Shown here piece by piece: positions 1 to 8,973 of a DNA stretch of 64,000 nucleotides. The DNA comes from Cysteiniphilum litorale (GTDB lineage: Bacteria; Pseudomonadota; Gammaproteobacteria; Francisellales; Francisellaceae): contig NZ_QLIQ01000012.1 of NCBI RefSeq assembly GCF_003428165.1, positions 1 to 64,000 on the forward strand, given 5' to 3'. Position 1 is the first letter of the stretch. Each line of letters opens with the position of its first letter. The notes under the pieces are model-generated. The model did not search any database, had not been told where the DNA came from, and worked only from the letters and a program-made list of their open reading frames with translations. The translations under genes were made by a program, and so were the position numbers.

Positions 1-72
1 CCAATGAACGTGTACAAAGAAGGTGCTATTGACTTTAAAAGTCAGGCGCAAAAAACATTGCAGGTTGCATGA
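1..72 (+). CDS. Possible C-terminal end of a gene entering from the left
   Basis: Frame 1 of the plus strand is open from the first base for 23 codons and ends in TGA at 70-72. It would be the tail of a gene lying mainly outside the window. The residues (ending TLQVA) match no family I can name. It overlaps head-to-head the 3' end of the broken minus-strand ORF at 42-365, so both cannot be intact genes. One reading is that a foreign gene, perhaps of a mobile element, abuts the broken ORF. A 23-codon open frame can also arise by chance. Confidence 0.25.
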   Translation, partial: PMNVYKEGAIDFKSQAQKTLQVA

Positions 73-365
73 CATGTATAGGAATAAGAATTTTTAAAAA
101 ACTGTATTGACACTTTGGGGTAGAATATTACATGCTGTTCTGGATAAAGACCTATCTGAAGTCTGGCGTTTGTATCTAACCAAGGTAAAATAGCATCCTG
201 CTGCCTTTGTAGTTCATCAAATGTAATTTTAACTCCTTTATTTTCGTAGTTACTATCATCTGGAATTTTATAAGGTTGAAAAAACTCAACTTTATGCCAC
301 GCCCTTAATATTGCTATTGAATTATTAATTTGTTCTTGCTTTGTTACATCTACTAATTTTGTCAT
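42..365 (-). pseudogene. Truncated hypothetical protein (N-terminal fragment)
   Basis: This 107-residue ORF begins MTKLVDVTKQEQ, about 60 bases downstream of the sbcC stop. Its first 85 or so residues look like normal protein, with a hydrophobic/aromatic stretch around AWHKVEFFQPY at residues 22-32. The last 20 residues (rich in S, Y, C and T) do not look like the continuation of the same domain. I read it as the start of a longer gene that was cut or frameshifted near position 95-110. It could once have been the last gene of the sbcC-containing unit. Family not recognised. Confidence 0.45.
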
Positions 366-425
366 ATTGATTATCTACTCAAATCCATCAAAAAATGAGG
401 GGTATCTTGCCAATTATTAACCACA

Positions 426-3400
426 TCAACACCCCACACCACTTAATACACTTTTCCCGCCTGAGATTGGAGTGACCTTAATCTGTGAGCTAATGCGCTC
501 TTTAAGTGCTGGGACATGCGAAATCACTCCGATTAATTTACCATCTTGCTGCAAATGTGATAGTGCTTCCAACGCCATCTCTAGCGCATCTTCATCCAAT
601 GTCCCAAAACCTTCATCTAAAAATAAAGAGTCAACACGAACTTTTTGACTTGCCATTTTGGATAAACCAAGTGCCAAAGCTAGGCTCATAATAAAACTCT
701 CACCTCCTGAGAGGTTTTTTGTCGTGCGTATTTCTCCTGCTTGATAATTATCAATCACATTTAACTCTAAAGGCTCATTGCTATCACGCACTAACAGATA
801 GCGATCACTCATCTGTTGTAATTGCTGATTGGCATAATTAACCATCAGCTCAAAAGTTAAGCCTTGGGCAAAGTTGCGATACTTTTTGCCATCTTGTGAA
901 CCAATCAAAACTCTAAGATTTGCCCATTTTTGTGCTTGTGTTTTTTGCTTATCAACACTCGCTAGCTTATTTTCAAATGCCAGCACGGCATTATCATGTG
1001 CTTGTAATTGTGTGTTTAATGACCCTAAGCTCTCATACGTTTGTTGCTTTTCATTTTGGATAAACTGTTGCTGCTGCAGCAAATTTTCCAGTTTTTCCTC
1101 TGTCAATGGCGCATTATGAAGTTGGTTATACTCATTCCTTTTAACGTTCAATTGACTATCGATATCACGCCAATGATTTTGTAATTGCTCCGCTTCCTGT
1201 TGCAATGGTTTGATTTGATCTATTTGCTTTAAAAGCTCTTTAAAGGCATCTTCATCCATCATATTGTATGACTTTAGCTGCTCATAAAAATCTTGTTGCC
1301 GCTGCCTATACTCATTATCTTTTTCTATTTGCAATGCCTGATAGGTACTTAATTGAGTATTCAATTCAAGTATTTTATCATCAATCGCTTTTACCTCTTT
1401 AGCAAAATGATCATATTGCTTTTGAGCCTGATCAACTGCTTGTTGCAATTGCTGCTCATAATCATCGGGATTTTTATCTGCAAATAACTGTTGCCGATCT
1501 TGGACAAGCACTTTCTTTTCTTCACTGAGATTAGCTATTGCTTCTTGCTCTTGTCGTATAGACATATTGCTCTGCTTAATTTGCTGTTCAACAAGATTTA
1601 GTTGCTCAGTAGACTGTTGTTTTTGTTGTTCATAGTTTTGCAGTGCCTGTTGCGTTTTTTGCCATTGATTCAAACGTTGTTGCAGCTGATCATTGACTTC
1701 AGAGAGTTGCTTAACATGTGTTACTACCATGCCATATTTATTTAACACTTCATTAAATTGACACATTGCCTTTGATACGCTTTCTTGCGCTAGTGACAGT
1801 TGCTCTTTTGCTTTAGCTAATGCTGATTTGGCATTTGTTACTTTTTCATCTGCCACACGTAACTGTGTCGTTAAATCACCATGCACTTGCCGCTTTTGAG
1901 CGACCTGCTTCTCTTGTTCAGCAACTTCTTTTTGCGATGCTTTTATTTTTTTAATCTGTGATTTTAATGCTTTAATGTCATCATCGGCATCAAAGACTGG
2001 TAAGCCCTGTGTATAAGGATGATCCAATGCACCACACAAAGGACAAGCCTCACCATCAATGAGCTTGTGGCGCTCTTTCTCTAAATGAATAATGACTTTT
2101 TGCTGCTCTTGGATATGCAGTTTAAGCTCCAAAATTTCCTCATAATCTTCAAGCTGCTTACCTACCAATGCACTTTCAAGATTAAGACTTAATGTTGCCA
2201 AATAGTGCTTAGCTTGATCTAAATCATTATTAGCAATATTCTCCGTTTGTTGGCATTGATCTTGTTGCTGCACAGCTTGATCTAGTTGCTTTTGCGTCTT
2301 TTCAACTTCAGTATGATAATCATTAAGTGCATTGTGCTTATCTGTAATTGAACTGATTTGTAATTGAACACCTTGAAAATCAGCGATTAAATCTTCATCT
2401 ACCGCATATTGCTGAGTGTATAGCGTATTGGTTTGATTGGCTTTATCAAGCTTAATGATATCTTGTTGGATACTTTCTCTCTGCTGCTGTTGGTTCGTCA
2501 AGCCAGTATTTAATGCATTAACTCTCTTTTCAAGCTGCTGCAATTGATCTTGTTTATATTGAATATTATGATCAAGCTTGCGCACGTCTTTAATGATTGG
2601 AGTTTGTTCTCCTTGAGCTTCTTTAGCTTGCTGCCAAGCTGCTTTTGCCTCATTAGATTTTTCTACAAATTTATCCGCATCTTTTTGTAACTGTGGATGC
2701 TTAAGCTGCAAAGCACCAATCTGATCTTTCACTTTGTTTAGCTCAGCATAAACACTCTGATAGGCCTCATAAATTGGATTAATCTCTTTGACTTGTTGTA
2801 AACGGATCAATTGCTGCTGCTTTGGTTTGAATGCGTCTTGCTGTTGCTGTATATGCTCATATTGCTTTTGTAGTTGCGACACCTCATGTTGAAGCTTCTC
2901 AATGGTTTGAAGCCAATTCACTTTATCACTCAAGACTTTTTCGCTAATATCTAATCGCTCAATCAATGACTTATTAATGACAAGATCATTATTTAGCTGT
3001 GTCAGCTTCTCTTGTGATAATACCTGAATACCCTCTAGCTCTTTCTGTAATAATATGACTTTATCTGTTTCCTGCTTATCACGCGCATACACCATTTTGG
3101 ATATATCACTATAAATTTCAGAACCCGTCATTTGCTCTAAGATTTCAGAGCGCTCATCTGATGACGCTTTTAAAAAGGCAGTAAAGCCGCCTTGTGCTAA
3201 CAAAATCGATTTACAAAAGCGCTTAAAGTCCATTCCTGTTTTTTGTTCAACGAGTTCTTTAACTTTTTTAATTTTTGTTTCTAATACTTTAGCTTTATTA
3301 TAATCACTGATTTCATGCTTTGGTGATTGCAACTTTCCATCTGCTTTGCCTCGCGCTTTGCGTTGACTCCAATGACATTGATACACACCTTCATTCGTCT

Positions 3401-3656
3401 GAAATGTAATTTCTGCAAAACATTCTCCTGTTTGGCGTGACATCACCTCATTGACCGACTCAGAGATAATTTTCAATCGTGGTGTTTGCCCATAAAGTGC
3501 CAAACAAATTGCATCTAATATGGTTGATTTACCCGCTCCCGTTGGGCCTGTGATTGCAAACAAGCCATTATCTAAATAATCAGGATCAGTAAAATCAATT
3601 GACCATTCACCATATAAAGAGTTCAAATTTTTGAATCGTAAGTTGAGGATTTTCAT
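426..3656 (-). CDS. sbcC: Exonuclease SbcC, SMC/Rad50-type ATPase subunit
   Basis: This is the ATPase subunit of the SbcCD nuclease, which opens hairpins and protein-blocked DNA ends. At 1076 residues it is full length for the family. Walker A (GPTGAGKST) lies at about residues 37-45. Long Q/E/K-rich coiled coils follow on both sides of a Rad50-type zinc hook (CPLC near residue 536). The ABC signature LSGGES (about 980) and Walker B LFLDEGFGTLD (about 1015) close the C-terminal ATPase half. Its partner sbcD is normally immediately upstream, but here it lies 4 kb away, separated by an RloA-RloB-KAP cassette. The gene starts 46 bases after the KAP gene, so it may be co-transcribed with that cassette. 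Confidence 0.95.
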   Translation of the reverse strand: MKILNLRFKNLNSLYGEWSIDFTDPDYLDNGLFAITGPTGAGKSTILDAICLALYGQTPRLKIISESVNEVMSRQTGECFAEITFQTNEGVYQCHWSQRKARGKADGKLQSPKHEISDYNKAKVLETKIKKVKELVEQKTGMDFKRFCKSILLAQGGFTAFLKASSDERSEILEQMTGSEIYSDISKMVYARDKQETDKVILLQKELEGIQVLSQEKLTQLNNDLVINKSLIERLDISEKVLSDKVNWLQTIEKLQHEVSQLQKQYEHIQQQQDAFKPKQQQLIRLQQVKEINPIYEAYQSVYAELNKVKDQIGALQLKHPQLQKDADKFVEKSNEAKAAWQQAKEAQGEQTPIIKDVRKLDHNIQYKQDQLQQLEKRVNALNTGLTNQQQQRESIQQDIIKLDKANQTNTLYTQQYAVDEDLIADFQGVQLQISSITDKHNALNDYHTEVEKTQKQLDQAVQQQDQCQQTENIANNDLDQAKHYLATLSLNLESALVGKQLEDYEEILELKLHIQEQQKVIIHLEKERHKLIDGEACPLCGALDHPYTQGLPVFDADDDIKALKSQIKKIKASQKEVAEQEKQVAQKRQVHGDLTTQLRVADEKVTNAKSALAKAKEQLSLAQESVSKAMCQFNEVLNKYGMVVTHVKQLSEVNDQLQQRLNQWQKTQQALQNYEQQKQQSTEQLNLVEQQIKQSNMSIRQEQEAIANLSEEKKVLVQDRQQLFADKNPDDYEQQLQQAVDQAQKQYDHFAKEVKAIDDKILELNTQLSTYQALQIEKDNEYRQRQQDFYEQLKSYNMMDEDAFKELLKQIDQIKPLQQEAEQLQNHWRDIDSQLNVKRNEYNQLHNAPLTEEKLENLLQQQQFIQNEKQQTYESLGSLNTQLQAHDNAVLAFENKLASVDKQKTQAQKWANLRVLIGSQDGKKYRNFAQGLTFELMVNYANQQLQQMSDRYLLVRDSNEPLELNVIDNYQAGEIRTTKNLSGGESFIMSLALALGLSKMASQKVRVDSLFLDEGFGTLDEDALEMALEALSHLQQDGKLIGVISHVPALKERISSQIKVTPISGGKSVLSGVGC

Positions 3657-3702
3657 GGTTTATCCTTAATTATATTACTGCTTCGTATAATTAGCTTTGC
3701 CC

Positions 3703-5667
3703 TTAACTCGTCATATTCCTAAAATTAGGCTTTGGGATATTAAAAGCATCATTTGGAGATTCAATATGTTTTAGCAAATTTTTGACCTTAGCTTCATTTA
3801 GTGGATTCTTTTTAGCAACCTTTTCTAAGGCAGGCTTAATGGTTGCGTTAAAAAAGTTTGTAGCCTGATCATTAACACACCACAACACTCTAGAAAATTC
3901 AACATCACATATTACGCTATCACTTAAAAATAAAGTAATGTAGTCATATTCTTTATAAAGTCTAAAGCTAGTAAGCTCAAAAATCCGACCTTGAGTTGTT
4001 ATTGATTCATTTATAAGTTGAGTTAGTGGTTTTTTGTTAGTCTGCCAATACTTTTCAGATGATCCCTCTAATGCTTTCTTTAGCTCCTGACTTTTTATGC
4101 CGCCCATCGGTGTGGGAGGACAAACACTAAGGTTGTTCTCATAAAAATCCACCAACTGTTTAATTAACTGTTCACTAATCTCTTGACATTGCACACTATC
4201 AACGAATGCAAGATGACTTAACAACTCATCAACCTGAGCAATAGCGTAAGATGGTAATTGACTAAATTGCTTTTGAAACTCAACTGATAGACTAATAAAT
4301 TCCTCGCACTTATTGATAAGCATTTCTTCTGTTACGTTAAAGTTACAAAAGAAATAGCTTTTTATTTTCTCTTGCAAATTATTAATTTTTGTTAGCTCAA
4401 TGCTATATTTAATATCACCTTTAATGGAGTCATTAAGATATGCTTCATCCTCAATATAACCATCTTCTACGGCTTTTCTCAGTAAATTCAATAACGTCCT
4501 CTCTTGGTGTGGTAGAACGTGATATTGATATTGTTGCAAAAATTCATAAAATCTTTGATTTATCCACTGAACTTTTTCTTGGCTGGGTTCATCAATAATT
4601 CTCTTTGCTACTTCATTACTTAAATGCCTTGCTTGATCCTGCTGATAGTCCTCAAAGATATATTTTAAGCTTGGAATATTATCATCATGCTCAGAATAGT
4701 AGCAGTAAGCATATAACGTAAATAGCTTGATAAACTCATCACGAGTATCTTCATCAAAGTCATTAAGTATTTTTGAAAAAAGGTCGACAAATAATTGCGT
4801 TATTTTAAATATTATTCTCACATTTTTTATCTCTAAACTACCAATATATTTCCGTATTGCTTTTTTATAGCCTTCTTCAAGATCAGTATGATCAAACGCA
4901 AAATCTATATTATCTATACTTCTCTTTAATCGAATATGTCTATCAATTACTTTATCTAAGTAATTAGCGTATGTTTTTGATTTTGTATCATCTAAAATTA
5001 TAAAAATCTGACAATTGGATTGCCTAAGCTTCTCTACAAGCCCCATAAATAAATTTAAGCTACCTGAAGCCGTATCTTCATTAGTCCTTTGAGTAAAACG
5101 CTCAAGATCATCAAAGACAATTACACGATCTTGAATGTTAGTCTGATAATATATTTCCTCCCAAAGCTTACCATATGATCTAACTTGTGGTAAAAGCTTA
5201 ATATAATATAGAAGCTTAGATAGCCACGACTTTTGCTGATAGTCTGCTGCAATTATTTCTGTTTGCAGCTCATTAACAGTTGCTACACCAAATAGAGAAA
5301 TATAAATCCATTTGTCTTTTTTATAAGCCATGTGATTTTTTATAAAGTGAGTTTTACCTACACCAACTAAACCCGTAAGTGCACAAACAAATGGCTGGTG
5401 ACTTTCAAGTATTTTATTAAAACGTTTAATAAAAGCTTGACCACCTATAAATTCATCAACCACTTGTTTCTTTTGAAATAGCCTGACTCCATAAATAATT
5501 ATCGCCAACAAGATAACCGTAATTAGCCACCAATAAGATAAAATTACTTCACGGAATAGCCAAGTGGATATATTCAATAAGCTTTGTTTAATTCCCCATA
5601 TCCAAGCAAACACAGTGATGGAAACTATCAGACATAACCATACCTTAACTCTATTATAAAGCTTCAA
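3703..5667 (-). CDS. Membrane-anchored KAP-type P-loop NTPase
   Basis: A 654-residue protein with two N-terminal membrane segments (about residues 7-27 and 42-62), followed by a cytoplasmic P-loop domain. Walker A is GLVGVGKT (99-106) and Walker B is RVIVFDDLER (181-190), where the paired aspartates plus ER match KAP/STAND-like NTPases. The C-terminal 350 residues are helical and unassigned. Its ATG overlaps the rloB stop codon (ATGA at 5664-5667), so the two are almost certainly translated together. KAP NTPases with membrane anchors occur in several phage-defence operons, where they are thought to act at the membrane. That role is inferred here. The exact subfamily is not certain. Confidence 0.75.
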   Translation of the reverse strand: MKLYNRVKVWLCLIVSITVFAWIWGIKQSLLNISTWLFREVILSYWWLITVILLAIIIYGVRLFQKKQVVDEFIGGQAFIKRFNKILESHQPFVCALTGLVGVGKTHFIKNHMAYKKDKWIYISLFGVATVNELQTEIIAADYQQKSWLSKLLYYIKLLPQVRSYGKLWEEIYYQTNIQDRVIVFDDLERFTQRTNEDTASGSLNLFMGLVEKLRQSNCQIFIILDDTKSKTYANYLDKVIDRHIRLKRSIDNIDFAFDHTDLEEGYKKAIRKYIGSLEIKNVRIIFKITQLFVDLFSKILNDFDEDTRDEFIKLFTLYAYCYYSEHDDNIPSLKYIFEDYQQDQARHLSNEVAKRIIDEPSQEKVQWINQRFYEFLQQYQYHVLPHQERTLLNLLRKAVEDGYIEDEAYLNDSIKGDIKYSIELTKINNLQEKIKSYFFCNFNVTEEMLINKCEEFISLSVEFQKQFSQLPSYAIAQVDELLSHLAFVDSVQCQEISEQLIKQLVDFYENNLSVCPPTPMGGIKSQELKKALEGSSEKYWQTNKKPLTQLINESITTQGRIFELTSFRLYKEYDYITLFLSDSVICDVEFSRVLWCVNDQATNFFNATIKPALEKVAKKNPLNEAKVKNLLKHIESPNDAFNIPKPNFRNMTS

Positions 5668-6272
5668 ACTCCACTCCTTTCAATAACCTCAAACAACTGA
5701 TAAAAATTTGTCATCTGTAGTGCTGTATTATCAAGCATATAACCAATTAGCTGAGCATTATCATATTGCTTAACATCTTGCGGCATCAACTTTATTGAGC
5801 TATCAATGGCTATTTGATGCTGTTGAGCAATACCCTCAACGACTGTTGTGTTTGTCTTTTCAAACTTAGGACAAACATCTTTAATTGATTTCTTTTTATC
5901 CTCGGTATAATGCAAAGTCAACCAACGCTCAAAGTTTGGCACTGACACAATAATCAAGAAGTTTTTTGCTGATTGAAAAATCTTCTTTTTTTGAGAAAAT
6001 TCCTTAATTTTCTGCTGATCTCGATCGCCATCAATAACGACAATCACGCTTTGGCTATCATTAAAATCAGTTGTTCTCACTCTATTTTCAATATTCTGAA
6101 TATTTGCTTTATCATTGCCTTTCATTGGAAAAATTCTTTTTGCATCTATATCTAACTGTTTAAAAATAGATTCAATATAAATCTCTTCTGTCTTACCCTC
6201 CACAAAAAACACAAACTGGCGGGTTATTGGCGTCCGTTTATTTGATCTTGCTAAGCGTTTTGTCCTTGCCAT
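5664..6272 (-). CDS. rloB: RloB-family protein, TOPRIM-like nuclease
   Basis: At 202 residues this is the usual RloB size. A basic N-terminus leads into FVFFVEGKTEE (about 20-30), whose conserved glutamate starts a TOPRIM-like fold. VVIDGDRD (78-85) supplies the acidic DxD residues. NFERWLTLH (113-121) corresponds to the family's FExWLLLH motif. RloB proteins pair with AAA ATPases in restriction-linked loci and as AbiLii in the lactococcal AbiL abortive-infection system. Here rloB follows its ATPase by 18 bases and overlaps the KAP gene by four, so the three form one tight unit. Function by analogy: nuclease-like effector of an anti-phage system. Confidence 0.85.
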   Translation of the reverse strand: MARTKRLARSNKRTPITRQFVFFVEGKTEEIYIESIFKQLDIDAKRIFPMKGNDKANIQNIENRVRTTDFNDSQSVIVVIDGDRDQQKIKEFSQKKKIFQSAKNFLIIVSVPNFERWLTLHYTEDKKKSIKDVCPKFEKTNTTVVEGIAQQHQIAIDSSIKLMPQDVKQYDNAQLIGYMLDNTALQMTNFYQLFEVIERSGV

Positions 6273-6290
6273 CTTCTATGTCCTTAGCTA

Positions 6291-7586
6291 TTAAATAAAT
6301 GGGGTACCGCCCAAACTGCCACTGAGATAGTATTTACTTAACTTTTTATCAGATTTTAAAATAAATTCATCAAATGCAACAAGTTTAGCACCATTATCTT
6401 CTTTCTGAACTAACCAAAACTCATCTTTACGTAAGAACGATAAATCCAATAAATGGGTATCATGTGTGGTAATAATCAACTGACTTTTTGCATTATGATC
6501 TAATACTGCCAATATATGTTCACGGATCAACTCCTTGGCTAGTTGAGTATGCAAGCTTCGATCAACCTCATCAATAATCACAACAGTATTTGGGTCATGC
6601 TTTAGCTTTAATAGCAAAGGAAGCAGCTCAATGATACGCCTTGTGCCATCAGACTCATCATTAAACTCAAAATTAAGATATTGTCCATCATCTGTTTGAT
6701 GACGTAACATGATTTTATGCACATCAAGACTATCTGAGTCTATTTTTTTTGTGACATAAACTAAAGAACGGTCTGGGAGAGCTAACATCATTGGGCGATT
6801 ATTTCTTATATTTTCGACTATAAAGTCATAAAAGGATCGGGGCAACTCCTCCTTTAAAGTTCGCTCTGAGGCAATCTCAAGTTCTATGCTATCGATCCCC
6901 AAATCAAATTGTTTTATTGATGCATTTATCTCTTCCAGTTTTAAAGGAATATCATTCATTCCATCTCGAGTGTCTGGACTTACTAAAATCAACTTATCAT
7001 CAAACCAGTCATAAACTGCCTCAAAATGCTCTTTATTATCGATAGCTTGCTCTACCATATGAGAAACAAATAACTTATTCGTAGGCATCCGCTTAATAAG
7101 CGTCATAAACTCTCTATCGCCTTCTAAAAGCGCCCCTGAATAATCACCATCAGCAACATCTCTGACAAATAGTATCTGTTCCGTTGTTGGTTTTAGCAGT
7201 AACAATTTTTCATAATAAATTTGAGTTTTATCCAGCGTAAATTCATATTGATATATTTTGTCATTCATAAAAAAGATAAAACTAAAAAAGCTTTTTTCAG
7301 TGTGTTCTCCTAAGCAATAGGCTTTTAAGTCACGTATATCGCCATGTTTAAAACATATTAAACGCTTACAAAAAGCTATCGCATCGACAAATGATGTTTT
7401 GCCTGAATTATTAGCTCCATACATTGCAGAAAATGGCAATACTGCCTCATGTGACTTACCGGTTTGCTGGTATTTCACCGTTAGCAAATGCTCTTTATTA
7501 TTTTTAAGACGTGTATTGGCATCCATTGAAAATGTATTTAATTCTTTAAAACATTTCCAATTTTTAAAGGAAAACTCTAATAACAT
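6291..7586 (-). CDS. rloA: RloA/AbiLi-like AAA ATPase (OLD/ABC-type fold)
   Basis: A 431-residue ATPase opening LLEFSFKNWKCF, the typical strand-turn start of OLD/RecF-like AAA_15/AAA_21 proteins. Walker A is GANNSGKT (57-64). Walker B is VVIIDEVDRSLHT (about 335-350), followed by a switch histidine in IITTHDT. There is no C-terminal TOPRIM domain, unlike OLD; that role would be supplied by the adjacent RloB. This is the AbiLi/RloA arrangement. It is the first gene after a 139-base gap and a perfect hairpin, so it probably has its own promoter in 7587-7664. Role in phage defence is inferred from the pairing. Confidence 0.82.
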   Translation of the reverse strand: MLLEFSFKNWKCFKELNTFSMDANTRLKNNKEHLLTVKYQQTGKSHEAVLPFSAMYGANNSGKTSFVDAIAFCKRLICFKHGDIRDLKAYCLGEHTEKSFFSFIFFMNDKIYQYEFTLDKTQIYYEKLLLLKPTTEQILFVRDVADGDYSGALLEGDREFMTLIKRMPTNKLFVSHMVEQAIDNKEHFEAVYDWFDDKLILVSPDTRDGMNDIPLKLEEINASIKQFDLGIDSIELEIASERTLKEELPRSFYDFIVENIRNNRPMMLALPDRSLVYVTKKIDSDSLDVHKIMLRHQTDDGQYLNFEFNDESDGTRRIIELLPLLLKLKHDPNTVVIIDEVDRSLHTQLAKELIREHILAVLDHNAKSQLIITTHDTHLLDLSFLRKDEFWLVQKEDNGAKLVAFDEFILKSDKKLSKYYLSGSLGGTPFI

Positions 7587-7664
7587 CGCTATATACCACC
7601 CAGATAATCACTTATAACAATAATTTTTTATGAAACAAACCTGAATCATACACACATTTTTACC

Positions 7665-7695
7665 ATTTAAAAATCGATTTTTTCGATTTTTAAAT
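7665..7695 (-). terminator. Perfect 13 bp hairpin downstream of sbcD
   Basis: The arms at 7665-7677 and 7683-7695 are exact reverse complements around a five-base loop. On the minus strand the descending arm carries TCGATTTTTAAAT, giving a U-rich 3' side. It sits 31 bases past the sbcD stop and 79 bases before the RloA start, so it probably ends the dGTPase-RloC-SbcD transcript. The stem is AT-rich, so termination may be incomplete. Confidence 0.55.
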
Positions 7696-7725
7696 AATTT
7701 TAGTCTTAACTTGGTCATGTGGCTT

Positions 7726-8973
7726 TCACTGCGCTTGCACATCTTCCTCAACAAGCTGCATCATAATCTCCTGATAACAACCCATCAAAACAGCTTGCTG
7801 ATCTTTTGGAATATCATGCGCAGCTAAGCAGCGCTCAAATACTTCTATTTCATCGAGGTCCTCTAGTGTTTCACTACTTTGAGATTGGCTTATTGCTTTA
7901 TCAATTATGCGTTTGTTTTTGATGCGTCTGATCTCAAGTTCACTGCCTTGAATGTGAGCATTAATTTGCTCTGTCAGATCACTGATGATTTCTTTACCTA
8001 TATATTCAATCTCAAGCCAACTATTACTTTTATCAGTGATTAACTGTGACAAGGGTGCCAAGATACCTTCCAGATTACCTTTAATGCTAACTAACGGTTG
8101 AAAGCATGGAACAGCAATAGGTGTAATGACGCTATTGCCATCTTCAAAGTCGATCATTAACACCTGCTTTTGCTGCTTAGCCTCACCAAAGCCCATAGCA
8201 ATCGGGGAGCCGCTGTAGCGAATATGATCTTTTTTAGCAACCATTTGCGGCACATGCAAATGCCCCAAGGCAACATAATCAAGATAATCAGGAAATACAC
8301 TCGCATCAACATGTGCTAACGAGCCAACATACAGCTCACGCACACCATCATCAACTTCAGTCTTGCCTCCGGCGGCAAACAAATGTCCCATACCAATCAT
8401 TGGCAAGTGTTCAAGCTTATGTGTTTTGCAAAGCTTAATCTGCTTCTCTTTGGCGTACTTACACACCTCATGATAATGCTGCTTAATGCCTGATATTAAT
8501 TTCTTATTCTTATCATCCAACGTTTCACTAGCTTCAACCTTTCTGATGTCACGATCACGCAAGTAAGGTACCGCACAAATGATTGCTTGAGGAATGTGGC
8601 TGTCATTTTTAAGGACGATTACTTCATCTTGTAGGTTGTCACACGCGGCTCCTACCACATAGATATTAAGCGCTTTTAACACACTTTTGGACGCCTCAAG
8701 CAAACTTGGTGAGTCGTGATTACCACCAATCACTACGACATGTTGGCAATCCGTGTTTTTAGCGACATCACTTAAAAACTGAAAATACAGCTCTTGAGCA
8801 TAATTACTTGGCGTTGTTGTATCAAAGACATCACCAGCGATTAATAAGATATCAATCTCTTGCAATTTAATGGTTTCAATTAACCAATTTAAAAATGCTT
8901 TAAATTCAGGATAACGCTTTTTGCCATAAAGCATGCGCCCTAAATGCCAATCGGAGGTGTGGAGGATTTTCAT
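7726..8973 (-). CDS. sbcD: Exonuclease SbcD, Mre11-type nuclease subunit
   Basis: This is the nuclease subunit of SbcCD. At 415 residues it is normal length. The Mre11 phosphoesterase motifs appear in order: SDWHLG (7-12), GDVFDT, GNHDSP, GHLFAAGG and ALGHLH, which supply the two-manganese active site. Its ATG overlaps the stop of the upstream AAA_13 gene (ATGA at 8970-8973), so it is coupled to that gene and not to sbcC. Splitting sbcD from sbcC is unusual for this pair. Both proteins look intact, so the complex should still form. Confidence 0.95.
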   Translation of the reverse strand: MKILHTSDWHLGRMLYGKKRYPEFKAFLNWLIETIKLQEIDILLIAGDVFDTTTPSNYAQELYFQFLSDVAKNTDCQHVVVIGGNHDSPSLLEASKSVLKALNIYVVGAACDNLQDEVIVLKNDSHIPQAIICAVPYLRDRDIRKVEASETLDDKNKKLISGIKQHYHEVCKYAKEKQIKLCKTHKLEHLPMIGMGHLFAAGGKTEVDDGVRELYVGSLAHVDASVFPDYLDYVALGHLHVPQMVAKKDHIRYSGSPIAMGFGEAKQQKQVLMIDFEDGNSVITPIAVPCFQPLVSIKGNLEGILAPLSQLITDKSNSWLEIEYIGKEIISDLTEQINAHIQGSELEIRRIKNKRIIDKAISQSQSSETLEDLDEIEVFERCLAAHDIPKDQQAVLMGCYQEIMMQLVEEDVQAQ

